Assembly: GCF_015352455.1 (NCBI RefSeq)
Contig: NZ_JADKPN010000008.1
Span: 153,383-217,382, forward strand
Reading direction: 5' to 3'
From: Nocardioides islandensis
GTDB taxonomy: Bacteria > Actinomycetota > Actinomycetes > Propionibacteriales > Nocardioidaceae
Length of the DNA: 64,000 nucleotides
Each line of letters begins with the position of its first letter. Positions within the stretch are counted from its first letter, which is position 1. The position numbers and the translations under genes are program-made. Shown here one piece after another: positions 1 to 9,110 of the stretch. The notes below the pieces were generated by a model that was not told where the DNA came from, searched no databases, and saw nothing but the letters and a program-made list of their open reading frames with translations.

Positions 1-58
1 GTGGCAACACGCCCGAACTCGTGGTGAACGTCAGGTGTCGGATCAGACCAGCGACCGG

Positions 59-862
59 CTACGCGCCGTAACGGCGCTCGCGCTGGGTGTAGGCGCGGAT
101 GGCGCGGAGGAAGTCGACCTTGCGGAAGTCCGGCCAGTAGGCCTCGCAGAAGTAGAACTCGCTCTGCGCCGACTGCCACAGCAAGAAGCCGCCGAGGCGC
201 TGCTCGCCCGAGGTACGGATCACCAGGTCGGGGTCGCGCTGTCCCTTCGTGTACAGGTGCTCGGCGATATGCTCGACGTCGATGACCTCGGCCAGCTCCT
301 CGAGGCTGGTGCCGCGCTCGGCGTGCTCGTGCAGCAGCGACCGCACGGCGTCCGCGATCTCGCGCCGGCCGCCGTACGGGACCGCGATGTTCACGAGCAT
401 CCCGTCGACGTCGATCGTGCTCTGCACCGCTTCCTTGATGCGGATCGCGATCGGGGCGGGCAGCAGGTCGAGGGCGCCGACGGGGTGCAGCCGCCAGCGT
501 TGCTGCTCGGCCAGCGTCTCGATCGCGTCGGTGATGATCGTCAGCAACGCCTCGAGCTCGGGAGCGGGACGGTTCAGGTTGTCGGTGGAGAGCAACCACA
601 GGGTGACCACCTCGACGCCGACCTCGTCACACCACTCCAGCAGCGGCTCGATGTTCGCGGCGCCGGCCCGGTGGCCCTGGGCGGTGCTCTGCCCGACGGT
701 CCTGGCCCAGCGCCGGTTGCCGTCGAGCATGACGCCGATGTGAGCGGGAAGCCGGTCCTTGGGGAGCGCCTTGAGCATGCGGGCTTCGTACGCCGGGTAG
801 AAGAGCCGTCTGACGCGTTCCTTCCACTCGCCCACGGACTCGATGCTAACTTCAACAAGCAT
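59..862 (-). CDS. cis-prenyltransferase (isoprenyl transferase), probably short-chain Z-isoprenyl diphosphate synthase
   Basis: Condenses isopentenyl diphosphate with an allylic diphosphate in cis configuration, in the cytosol. The 267-residue product carries the family signature HIGVMLDGNRRWAR near residue 41, with the catalytic Asp at 47, and the C-terminal block RTSGEQRLGGFLLWQ that binds the second diphosphate. Length and gene order (next to hemolysin III, then a YyaL-type gene, mca and greA) match M. tuberculosis Rv1086, a Z-farnesyl diphosphate synthase, better than the decaprenyl synthase Rv2361c. Product chain length cannot be read from sequence. An open frame runs 70 codons further upstream but lies antisense to the divergent gene. 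I chose the ATG at 862 because a -10-like CACCAT lies 7 nt before it. That ATG shares the CATG at 860-863 with the divergent start. Confidence 0.9.
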   Translation of the reverse strand: MLVEVSIESVGEWKERVRRLFYPAYEARMLKALPKDRLPAHIGVMLDGNRRWARTVGQSTAQGHRAGAANIEPLLEWCDEVGVEVVTLWLLSTDNLNRPAPELEALLTIITDAIETLAEQQRWRLHPVGALDLLPAPIAIRIKEAVQSTIDVDGMLVNIAVPYGGRREIADAVRSLLHEHAERGTSLEELAEVIDVEHIAEHLYTKGQRDPDLVIRTSGEQRLGGFLLWQSAQSEFYFCEAYWPDFRKVDFLRAIRAYTQRERRYGA

Positions 863-863
863 G
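860..863. other. CATG shared by two divergent start codons
   Basis: The tetranucleotide CATG gives an ATG on the plus strand (861) for the hemolysin III gene and an ATG on the minus strand (862) for the prenyltransferase. Each is preceded by a plausible leaderless -10: TAACTT at 847-852 on plus, and CACCAT 7 nt away on minus. The promoter of each gene would then lie inside the other gene's coding sequence. The plus gene could instead start at 843. Confidence 0.5.
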
Positions 864-1583
864 GAGGAGATGGTGCGCACCGCGCGTGAGTCGCTGGCCG
901 ACGCCGTCTCCGAGGTGGTCGCCGACGTCAAGCCGCGCCTGCGCGGGTGGCTGCACCTCGCGTCGGCCCCGCTGACGCTCGCCGCCGGGATCGTCCTGAT
1001 CGCGCTGTCGCCGACCGCGTCCACGCGCGTCGGGTCGGCGGTGTACGTCTCCTCCGCCTTGCTGGTCTTCACGGTCTCGGCGGTCTACCACCGCGGCCGC
1101 TGGTCGCCGCGCGTGCACGGGTTCCTCAAGCGGTTCGACCACGCCAACATCTTCTTGCTGATCGCCGGCACCTACACGCCGTTCTCGCTGCTGCTGCTCC
1201 ACGGCACCCAGCGGGTGGTGCTGCTCAGCGTGATCTGGTCGGTCGCCGTGCTGGGCGTGCTGTTCAAGGTGCTGTGGATCAGCTCCCCGCGCTGGCTCTA
1301 CACGCCGGTGTACATCGCGATGGGATGGGCCGCGGTCTTCTTCGTGCCCGCCTTCGCCGAGGGCTCGCACGAGCGGATCGGCGGCGGGATCGGCACGGCG
1401 GTCCTGGTCCTGGTGATGGTCGGCGGCGGCATCTACACGCTGGGCGCGCTGGTCTACGGCTTCAAGCGCCCGGACCCGTGGCCGCGCTGGTTCGGCTTCC
1501 ACGAGGTGTTCCACACGCTGACGATCCTGGCGTTCGTGACGCACTACGTCGGCGTCTCGATGGCGACCTACAGCCTGCGGTGA
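861..1583 (+). CDS. Hemolysin III family (PAQR/TrhA-type) membrane protein
   Basis: A roughly 240-residue integral membrane protein with seven predicted hydrophobic helices. Family motifs are visible: SAVYHRG in the second helix region, FDHANIFLLIAGTYTPF in the middle, and HEVFHTLTILAFVTHY near the C-terminus; together these supply the Ser/His/Asp metal site typical of PAQR-type hydrolases. The E. coli homologue TrhA affects membrane energetics and fluidity; real haemolytic activity is doubtful for the family. The start at 861 overlaps the divergent prenyltransferase start; an in-frame ATG at 843 would add six residues. Equivalent to Rv1085c by position and family. Confidence 0.9.
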   Translation: MEEMVRTARESLADAVSEVVADVKPRLRGWLHLASAPLTLAAGIVLIALSPTASTRVGSAVYVSSALLVFTVSAVYHRGRWSPRVHGFLKRFDHANIFLLIAGTYTPFSLLLLHGTQRVVLLSVIWSVAVLGVLFKVLWISSPRWLYTPVYIAMGWAAVFFVPAFAEGSHERIGGGIGTAVLVLVMVGGGIYTLGALVYGFKRPDPWPRWFGFHEVFHTLTILAFVTHYVGVSMATYSLR

Positions 1584-1639
1584 GCGGCGTCACGCCCTGA
1601 TCCGGCAACCCTCGCGGGTGCTCGTTCGTCCCTTCCTCG

Positions 1640-1970
1640 ATGGCTGACGAGAACAAGACCCCCCTGACCTACCCCACCGTGATCGCCGGTGCGGTCGCCG
1701 CCGCGACCGCGACCGTCCTGAGCAGCCGCCTCGGCCTCGTCGGCACCGTGCTCGGCGCCGTGGTCGCGAGCGTGGTGAGCACCATGGTCTCGACGGTGTT
1801 CGTGCGCTGGCTGGAGCGGATGCACACCTCGACCCGGGACCGCGACCCGCGACCGTGGCAGCGGGTGGCCATCGGCGTCACCGCCCTCGCGCTCGTCGGG
1901 GTCGCGGTCCACACCGGCCTCTCCCTGGTCACCAGCGACCTGCCGCGCGACGCCTTCGCGGCGCGGCTGC

Positions 1971-1993
<23 letters not shown>
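1640..1993 (+). CDS. Small membrane protein of unknown function
   Basis: A 117-residue protein with three hydrophobic stretches (about residues 10-30, 32-55 and 76-96) separated by a basic, Arg-rich segment ([14 protein letters not shown]), so probably a small inner-membrane protein. I do not recognise a named family. Its 3' end overlaps the convergent thioredoxin-domain gene by 23 bp, which suggests antisense contact of the two transcripts. The intergenic stretch from hemolysin III is short (56 bp), so it may be cotranscribed with it. Confidence 0.7.
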
Positions 1994-3962
<1,969 letters not shown>

Positions 3963-3968
3963 GTGTCG

Positions 3969-3974
3969 ACGCTA
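3969..3974 (-). promoter_or_regulatory. Leaderless -10 (TAGCGT) of the YyaL-type gene
   Basis: TAGCGT on the minus strand ends 6 nt before the GTG at 3962, so transcription would begin at or next to the start codon. No strong -35 was seen. Confidence 0.5.
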
Positions 3975-3997
3975 GTCGCCGATGCGATCAAGCCTTT

Positions 3998-4019
3998 CAA
4001 GTAAGGCTACCCTTACTTG
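3998..4019. promoter_or_regulatory. IdeR/DtxR-type iron box
   Basis: A perfect 9-bp inverted repeat, CAAGTAAGG - ctac - CCTTACTTG. The core resembles the actinobacterial IdeR/DtxR operator (AGGTTAGGCTAACCT type). It ends 2 bp before the ATG at 4021. The hexamer TACCCT (4008-4013) inside it sits 7 nt before that ATG, so a bound repressor would cover the -10 of a leaderless promoter. Confidence 0.82.
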
Positions 4020-4020
4020 C

Positions 4021-4830
4021 ATGGCGTTCCATGGAGTGGTCGAGACCCGTGAGTGGCTGACACCGGGGCTGGTGCGCCTGGTGATCGGTGGGGCCGGGCT
4101 GGACGGGTTCGTGATGCCGGACGCGACCGACACCTACGTGAACCTCGCCATCCCGCCGGCCGGCGCGCCGTACGACGCGGTCTTCGAGCCGAAGGTCGTC
4201 CGCGACGAGCACCCGCAGGACGTCTGGCCGGTACGCCGCCGCTACACGGTCCGCTCCTGGGACCGCGCGAGCCGCCTGCTGACCCTGGACTTCGTGGTGC
4301 ACGGCGACGACGGCGTGGCCGGCCCGTGGGCTGCCACCGTGCAGCCCGGGGACGTGCTGGTCTTCGAGGGGCCCGGCAGCGGGTACCTGCCGGACCCGGC
4401 CGCCGACTGGCACCTGATGGTCGGCGACGAGTCGGCGCTGCCGGCGATCGCGGCGTCGCTGGAGGCCGTGCCGGCCGGCGCCCGCGTGGTCGTGCGCCTG
4501 CTCTGCGACGGGCCGGACCACGAGGTCCCGCTGACCACGCCCGGCGACATCGACCTGCAGTGGCTGCACCGCAGCGGCGACGCCGAGAAGGACGCGGCTC
4601 TCCTGGCCGACGCCGTCGCAGCAGCGGGGTTCCCGGCCGGCCGGGTGCACGCGTTCGTGCACGGCGAGGCCGAGGAGGTCCGCGCCGTCCGCCGGCACCT
4701 GCTGGGCGAGCGCGGCCTGGAGCGTCGCGACATGTCGTGCTCGCCGTACTGGCGCCGCACCATGACCGACGAGGCCTGGCGCTCGGTGAAGCGCGACTTC
4801 GTCGCCGCCATGGACGCCGACGTCGCCTGA
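4021..4830 (+). CDS. Siderophore-interacting protein (ferric-siderophore reductase family)
   Basis: A 269-residue cytosolic flavoprotein thought to release iron from imported ferric siderophores by NAD(P)H-dependent reduction. The N-terminal FAD-binding barrel has RRYTVR at about 73-78. The C-terminal SIP domain ends in the typical block running from HGEAEEVRAVRRHLL to CSPYWRR. The ATG at 4021 is favoured over an in-frame upstream start at 3982 because the upstream one would place the iron box inside the coding region. With the operator touching the start codon, expression should rise under iron limitation. No siderophore importer or synthesis gene lies nearby. Confidence 0.9.
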   Translation: MAFHGVVETREWLTPGLVRLVIGGAGLDGFVMPDATDTYVNLAIPPAGAPYDAVFEPKVVRDEHPQDVWPVRRRYTVRSWDRASRLLTLDFVVHGDDGVAGPWAATVQPGDVLVFEGPGSGYLPDPAADWHLMVGDESALPAIAASLEAVPAGARVVVRLLCDGPDHEVPLTTPGDIDLQWLHRSGDAEKDAALLADAVAAAGFPAGRVHAFVHGEAEEVRAVRRHLLGERGLERRDMSCSPYWRRTMTDEAWRSVKRDFVAAMDADVA

Positions 4831-4851
4831 CGTCCGCCACACTCGATGGCG

Positions 4852-4884
4852 GCTCACGCCGCACGCACAGCGTGCTCACAGGCC
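4852..4884 (+). promoter_or_regulatory. Three 11-bp direct repeats upstream of the redox operon
   Basis: Units GCTCACGCCGC (4852), ACGCACAGCGT (4863) and GCTCACAGGCC (4874) follow at exact 11-bp steps, the layout of OmpR/PhoP-type response-regulator sites. They end 7 bp before GATCAT (4892-4897), a -10 lying 6 nt from the ATG at 4904. The regulator is not in the window. Confidence 0.45.
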
Positions 4885-4903
4885 GGCGGCCGATCATCGG
4901 GGC

Positions 4904-5341
4904 ATGAGCAACGACGAGTCCCCGCCGCCGAGCGGCTCCCGGTGGGAGCCCGCCGAGCAGCCACCGGCCACGCCGGCCGCGACGCCGGCTGCTGGGTCCC
5001 CCGTCGCCTACGCGCCCGCGCCGCCGCCGAGGAACCGGGGCCGCCTCCTGCTGGCCGGTGGCGCTGTGGGCGTGGCCCTGGTCGCCGGGGCCGGGGGCTT
5101 CGCGCTGGGTCACGCCTCGGCCGACGAGGGCGACGGACCCGGTGGCCGCTTCGGCGGGCCCGGCGGCGTCCTGAACCAGTTCCCCGGCGGCCCGGTGCCG
5201 GGTGGCCCCCAGGGCGGGCAGGGGACGTTCCCCGGTCAGGGTCAGGACGGACTGCCGCCCGGCTTCCCGGGCCGCGACGACGACCAGGACCAGCACGACG
5301 GCCAACCCGACGATGGGACCACCCAGGGCTCCTCGACATGA
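4904..5341 (+). CDS. Pro/Gly-rich single-pass membrane protein
   Basis: A 145-residue protein with a Pro-rich N-terminal cytosolic segment, one membrane helix (about residues 48-68, LLLAGGAVGVALVAGAGGFALG) and a low-complexity exterior rich in Gly, Pro, Gln and Asp. No enzymatic domain. It is the first gene of the redox operon; its stop overlaps the next start in ATGA, so it is translationally coupled to the ferric-reductase-like protein. A role as assembly factor or anchor for the extracytoplasmic electron-transfer partner is inference only. Confidence 0.75.
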   Translation: MSNDESPPPSGSRWEPAEQPPATPAATPAAGSPVAYAPAPPPRNRGRLLLAGGAVGVALVAGAGGFALGHASADEGDGPGGRFGGPGGVLNQFPGGPVPGGPQGGQGTFPGQGQDGLPPGFPGRDDDQDQHDGQPDDGTTQGSST

Positions 5342-6690
5342 GCCGGCGCGACGAGCTCGCGCGATCCCTCGCCGGGAGCACGCTCTGGCTCTCCCTGATC
5401 CTCGTCACCTACTGGTGGCTGACCGGCGGCGGCATCCAGGACCTCGGGACGTGGTCCGGTGGCCTCGACTCCCTGGGCCGGTTGACCGGCCTGGTGGCCT
5501 CGGTGCTGCTGCTCGCGCAGGTGCTGCTGATGGCTCGCCTGCCGGTCCTCGAGCGGGCCTTCGGCCAGGACCGGCTGGCCCGCATCCACCGACTCGTCGG
5601 GTTCACGTCGTTCAACCTGATGCTGGCCCACATCGTGCTCATCACCTGGGGCTACGCCATCGGCCGGGTCACCGCAGTTCCCTCCACGCTCTGGAACCTG
5701 GTGGTCGACTACCCCGGCATGCTGCTGGCGGTCGGCGGCACGGTCGCGCTGGTCATGGTCGTGGTGACCAGCATCAAGGCCTCCCGACGCCGGCTGCGCT
5801 ACGAGTCCTGGCACCTGCTGCACCTCTACGCCTACCTCGGCGTCGGCCTGGCCCTGCCGCACCAGCTCTGGACCGGCACGGACTTCACCTCCTCCCCCGG
5901 CCGCACCGTCTTCTGGTGGACGGCCTGGGGCGTCGCCGCGGGCTCGGTCCTGGTGTGGCGGGTGGTCCTGCCGGTCTGGCGCAACCTGCGCCACGACCTG
6001 CGCGTCACCAGCGTCGTCCCGGAGGGACCGGGCACCTGGTCGGTGTACCTGACCGGCAAGCGGTTGCACGCACTGGGTGCCGAGGCCGGACAGTTCCTGG
6101 GCTGGCGCTTCCTCGGTCGGCCGGGCTGGACGCGCGCCAACCCCTACTCCCTGTCGGCGGCCCCCGACGGCCGCAGCCTGCGCATCACGGTGGCGGGTGC
6201 GGGCGACGGAAGCGCCGCGGTGGCGGGTCTCCGGCCGGGCACCCGTGCCCTGGTCGAGGGTCCCTTCGGCCGGCTGACCGACCGCGCTCGCACCCAGCGC
6301 CGCGTCGCGTACTTCGGTGCCGGCGTCGGCCTCACGCCGCTGCGCGCCCTCGCCGAGGGGGCGCCGTACGGCTGGGGCGAGGCGATCCTCTTCCACCGCT
6401 ACACCGACCACCCGCTGTTCCGCGACGAGCTCGACGTGCTGGCCCGCGAGCGCGGCCTGCAGGTCGTCGGGCTCCCCGGACGCCGGCGGTACGACGGGTC
6501 GTGGCTCGGCACCGGCACCGACGTGGGCGGCGCCGACGACGTCGCCGTGCTCCGTGGCTGGCTGCCCGACCTCGCCGCTCGCGACGTCTACGTCTGCGGG
6601 CCGCCGGCCTGGGCGGACGCCCTCGCCGCCTCGCTGCTGGACGCCGGCCTGCCGGAACGGCAGCTCCATCTCGAGATCTTCGCCTGGTGA
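5338..6690 (+). CDS. Ferric-reductase-like membrane flavocytochrome
   Basis: A 450-residue protein. The N-terminal half is a ferric-reductase-type transmembrane domain with histidines placed to bind haem (HRLVGF and LAHIV near 84 and 98; ESWHLLHLYAYLG further on). The C-terminal half is a ferredoxin-NADP-reductase-type domain with an FAD site (ANPYSLSAAP), an NAD(P) loop (GAGVGLTPLRAL) and the terminal CGPPAW motif. It would carry electrons from cytosolic NAD(P)H across the membrane. In this operon the likely acceptor is the covalently flavinylated FMN-binding protein encoded next. Confidence 0.88.
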   Translation: MSRRDELARSLAGSTLWLSLILVTYWWLTGGGIQDLGTWSGGLDSLGRLTGLVASVLLLAQVLLMARLPVLERAFGQDRLARIHRLVGFTSFNLMLAHIVLITWGYAIGRVTAVPSTLWNLVVDYPGMLLAVGGTVALVMVVVTSIKASRRRLRYESWHLLHLYAYLGVGLALPHQLWTGTDFTSSPGRTVFWWTAWGVAAGSVLVWRVVLPVWRNLRHDLRVTSVVPEGPGTWSVYLTGKRLHALGAEAGQFLGWRFLGRPGWTRANPYSLSAAPDGRSLRITVAGAGDGSAAVAGLRPGTRALVEGPFGRLTDRARTQRRVAYFGAGVGLTPLRALAEGAPYGWGEAILFHRYTDHPLFRDELDVLARERGLQVVGLPGRRRYDGSWLGTGTDVGGADDVAVLRGWLPDLAARDVYVCGPPAWADALAASLLDAGLPERQLHLEIFAW

Positions 6691-6694
6691 CCCC

Positions 6695-7225
6695 ATGAAG
6701 CGCATCACGACCTGGATCCTGTCCACCATCACCGTGGTGGTGCTGATGTTCGGCTACCACACCTCGACCAGCAGCACGCTCGCGTCGGGCGCCGGCAACC
6801 CACCCGTCATCTCGTCGGGCACCACCGCCGGCGGCTCGTCGGGCTCGGGCACCTCCGGCTCGGGCACCTCCGGCTCGGGCACCTCCGGCTCCTCGGGCTC
6901 CGGCTCGGGATCGTCCGGCTCGACCTCCTCGACGTCGTCGGCGAAGAAGAGCACGACCGCCACCGGCGACGTCGCGCAGACCCAGTGGGGCCCGGTGCAG
7001 GTCGAGCTCACCGTCTCCGGCGGCAAGATCACCGACGTCTCGGTCCTGCAGTACCCGAGCGGCAACGGACAGGACGCCCAGATCAACGGCTACGCCCTGC
7101 CGGTGCTGATCCAGGAGACCCTCGACCAGCAGAGCGCGAGCATCGACATGGTCAGCGGCGCGACCGTGACCAGCGTGGGGTACCTGCAGTCGCTCCAGAG
7201 CGCCCTCGACCAGGCGGGCCTGTGA
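6695..7225 (+). CDS. Membrane-anchored FMN-binding domain protein (flavinylation substrate)
   Basis: A 176-residue protein: N-terminal membrane anchor (about 5-22), a Ser/Gly/Thr-rich linker with three exact tandem copies of the pentapeptide GSGTS, then an FMN_bind domain. The C-terminus has D-M-V-S-G-A-T-V-T at 151-159, matching the flavinylation motif DxxSGAT, so Thr157 is the predicted site of covalent FMN attachment. It starts 4 nt after the previous stop, and its own stop overlaps the GTG of apbE. The flexible linker suits a protein that shuttles electrons outside the membrane. Confidence 0.88.
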   Translation: MKRITTWILSTITVVVLMFGYHTSTSSTLASGAGNPPVISSGTTAGGSSGSGTSGSGTSGSGTSGSSGSGSGSSGSTSSTSSAKKSTTATGDVAQTQWGPVQVELTVSGGKITDVSVLQYPSGNGQDAQINGYALPVLIQETLDQQSASIDMVSGATVTSVGYLQSLQSALDQAGL

Positions 7226-7980
7226 CGGGCACCGCCGCTCCCGTACGCCGCCGGGTCGAGCAGGTCATGGGGCTTCCGATCAGCCTCGCCCTGCGTGGGC
7301 GGCACGACACCGGACCGGAGGCCGACCAGGCCTGGGCCGCGGTGCTCTCCGACCTGCGCGAGGCGGACCGGGTGTTCAGCCCGTGGCGCGCCGACTCGTT
7401 CGTCTCCCGCCTGGACCGGGGTGAGGTACGTGCGGCCGACGGGCCGCCCGAGGTGCGGGAGGTACTGGCGATCGGCGAGCGCGCCCGGCGCGAGTCCGGC
7501 GGCGCCTTCGACGTGGTCCGCGACGGACGCCTCGACCCGAGCGGTGTGGTGAAGGGCTGGGCCGTGGAGCGGGCGGCCCGGCACCTGCGCGCCCTCGACG
7601 ACACCGACTTCTGCCTGTCCGCCGGCGGCGACATGGTCGTGCACGTGGCGACCAGCGATCGCCCCGAGTGGCGGATCGGGATCGAGGACGCCACCGACCC
7701 GCTGCGCACGGTCGCCGTCGTCTCCCTGCGCGACGGCGCCGTCGCCACCTCCGGGCTCGCGCACCGGGGCGCGCACGTCGTCGACGCCCGCACCGGCCGG
7801 CCGCCGCGCCGGCTCACCTCGGTCACCGTCGTCGCGGCCAACCTCACCGACGCCGACGTCGACGCCACCACCGCGCTGGCCCTCGACGCCGACGCCCCGC
7901 GCTGGCTGGCCACCCACCGCCCCGGCCGCCCGGCGTACCTCCAGTGGACCGACGGCACCACCACGCGTCTGCCGGGGTAG
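7222..7980 (+). CDS. apbE: FAD:protein FMN transferase (ApbE)
   Basis: Transfers FMN from FAD to a Ser/Thr of FMN-binding domain proteins outside the cytoplasm. The 252-residue protein has ApbE blocks: SPWRADSFVSRLDRG, SGVVKGWAVERAARHL, SAGGDMVVH and GAHVVDARTGRPP with the metal-binding Asp. It is shorter than many ApbE proteins (around 330-350) and has no clear lipoprotein or Sec signal, which is odd for an enzyme that normally acts outside; the start is fixed by the GTGA overlap with the preceding gene. The substrate is almost certainly the protein encoded immediately upstream. The stop codon lies inside a long inverted repeat. Confidence 0.88.
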   Translation: MTGTAAPVRRRVEQVMGLPISLALRGRHDTGPEADQAWAAVLSDLREADRVFSPWRADSFVSRLDRGEVRAADGPPEVREVLAIGERARRESGGAFDVVRDGRLDPSGVVKGWAVERAARHLRALDDTDFCLSAGGDMVVHVATSDRPEWRIGIEDATDPLRTVAVVSLRDGAVATSGLAHRGAHVVDARTGRPPRRLTSVTVVAANLTDADVDATTALALDADAPRWLATHRPGRPAYLQWTDGTTTRLPG

Positions 7981-8042
7981 TCCGGTGTGAACGGGTCGCG
8001 ACGTCGACCCTGCGACAGCCCATTCACACCGGACTACCCCGG
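7972..8042. repeat. 20-bp perfect inverted repeat overlapping the apbE stop
   Basis: Arms 7972-7991 and 8023-8042 are perfect reverse complements and extend to 24 bp with one mismatch. The 31-nt centre holds a second nested pair (gggtcg at 7993, cgaccc at 8005). It could be a terminator for the redox operon, although no T-run follows, or a small palindromic mobile repeat that inserted at the end of apbE. Confidence 0.8.
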
Positions 8043-8065
8043 GAGGGCTGTGGAAAACTCGTGGC

Positions 8066-8662
8066 GTGGACGCCGCCGGGTGGGACGAGCGGTACGCCGC
8101 CTCGGAGCTCGTCTGGTCGGCGGAGCCGAACCGGTTCGTGGCCGAGGTCTGCGCGGACCTGTCGCCCGGCCGGGCGCTGGACCTGGCGGCGGGCGAGGGG
8201 CGCAACGCCATCTGGCTGGCGCAGCGCGGCTGGACGGTCACCGCGACCGACTTCTCCCGCGTCGGGCTCGAGAAGGGCCGGCAGATCGCGGACCGGGCCG
8301 GGGTCGCCGACCGCATCGCGTGGGTGGTCGCCGACGCGACCAGCACGCCCTGGCCGGACGAGCACGACCTCGTCCTGGTCGCGTACCTCCAGCTGGTCGA
8401 GGAGGAACGGCGTTCGGCCCACGAGCGGGCCTTCGCAGCCCTCCAGCCCGGCGGCATCCTCGTGGTCGTCGCCCACGACTCCACGAACCTCACCGAGGGC
8501 ACCGGCGGTCCCCAGGACCCGGCGGTGCTGATGACCGCCGACGACGTGCTCGCCGACCTCGCCGGCCACGACCTCGACGTGCTCCGGGCGGAACGGGTCG
8601 CCAGGCCGGTCGGCGAGGCGACGGCGTACGACTGCCTGGTGGTGCTCGAGCGAACTTCTTGA
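8066..8662 (+). CDS. Class I SAM-dependent methyltransferase
   Basis: A 198-residue protein. SAM-binding motif I is LDLAAGEGRNAIWLA, the acidic loop VTATDFS follows, and motif IV/V is seen around DLVLVAYLQL. The FAALQPGGILVVVAHD segment is typical of small-molecule methyltransferases of the TehB/UbiE-like group. The substrate is unknown. It starts at the GTG at 8066, 23 bp after the inverted repeat, so it is probably transcribed independently of the redox operon. Confidence 0.85.
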   Translation: MDAAGWDERYAASELVWSAEPNRFVAEVCADLSPGRALDLAAGEGRNAIWLAQRGWTVTATDFSRVGLEKGRQIADRAGVADRIAWVVADATSTPWPDEHDLVLVAYLQLVEEERRSAHERAFAALQPGGILVVVAHDSTNLTEGTGGPQDPAVLMTADDVLADLAGHDLDVLRAERVARPVGEATAYDCLVVLERTS

Positions 8663-8687
8663 GTTGCCGCAGTTACTGCGGTACCGT
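8659..8687 (+). promoter_or_regulatory. Promoter with a perfect palindrome between -35 and -10
   Basis: TTGAGT (8659-8664), a 17-nt spacer, then TACCGT (8682-8687) lying 6 nt before the GTG at 8694, so the transcript should be leaderless. The spacer contains the palindrome CCGCAGT-t-ACTGCGG (8667-8681), ideally placed for a repressor. The -35 overlaps the stop of the methyltransferase gene. Confidence 0.65.
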
Positions 8688-8693
8688 GGTGAC

Positions 8694-9098
8694 GTGAACG
8701 ACGCATCTGCTGCAGGACCCATCGACTCGGCCATCGAGCACGCCCGCCACGCCCTGGCGGCCGTCGACCCGAGCGACCCGGCGACCGCGCTCCCGCGGCT
8801 ACGGGAGGCCCAGGAGCTGCTGACCGTCGCGATCGACGAGGCGATGGCCGCGGCCGTGGTCGACGGGGAGACGATCCGCTCCGCCGGCGCCCTGGCCGGG
8901 CTCAGCGAGAACGCCGTCGGCCCCCGCCTCGCCCGCACCCGCACCCTCGCGGCCTACCAGTCCGAGGAGGGCCGGGTCACCGCCGCGGGCGTCGAGCGGG
9001 CGAGGTACGACGTCGAGCAGGGCCGTCACGCCCCCCTCGCCCCGGGCGCGGTGCCGCCGGCACCGATGCGCTTCCGACCACGCCGACCCACCAGGTAA
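8694..9098 (+). CDS. Small HTH-like protein of unknown function
   Basis: A 134-residue protein. Residues about 60-80 (IRSAGALAGLSENAVGPRLA) have the spacing of a helix-turn-helix in which an AGLSENAVGPRLA segment would be the recognition unit. The C-terminus is basic and Pro/Arg-rich. I do not recognise a family. The GTG at 8694 is chosen from the leaderless promoter directly upstream; an in-frame ATG at 8664 lies inside that promoter. The palindrome in the promoter makes self-repression a reasonable guess. The VWA gene follows after 12 bp and is probably in the same operon. Confidence 0.65.
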   Translation: MNDASAAGPIDSAIEHARHALAAVDPSDPATALPRLREAQELLTVAIDEAMAAAVVDGETIRSAGALAGLSENAVGPRLARTRTLAAYQSEEGRVTAAGVERARYDVEQGRHAPLAPGAVPPAPMRFRPRRPTR

Positions 9099-9110
9099 GG
9101 AGACACCGCC

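Noticed and set aside
1..58. End of a neighbouring gene or a small RNA
   Set aside because: Too short to judge; no stop, hairpin or motif I can interpret.
861..1583. True haemolysin or virulence factor
   Set aside because: The family name is historical; the sequence is a PAQR-like membrane protein found in non-pathogens.
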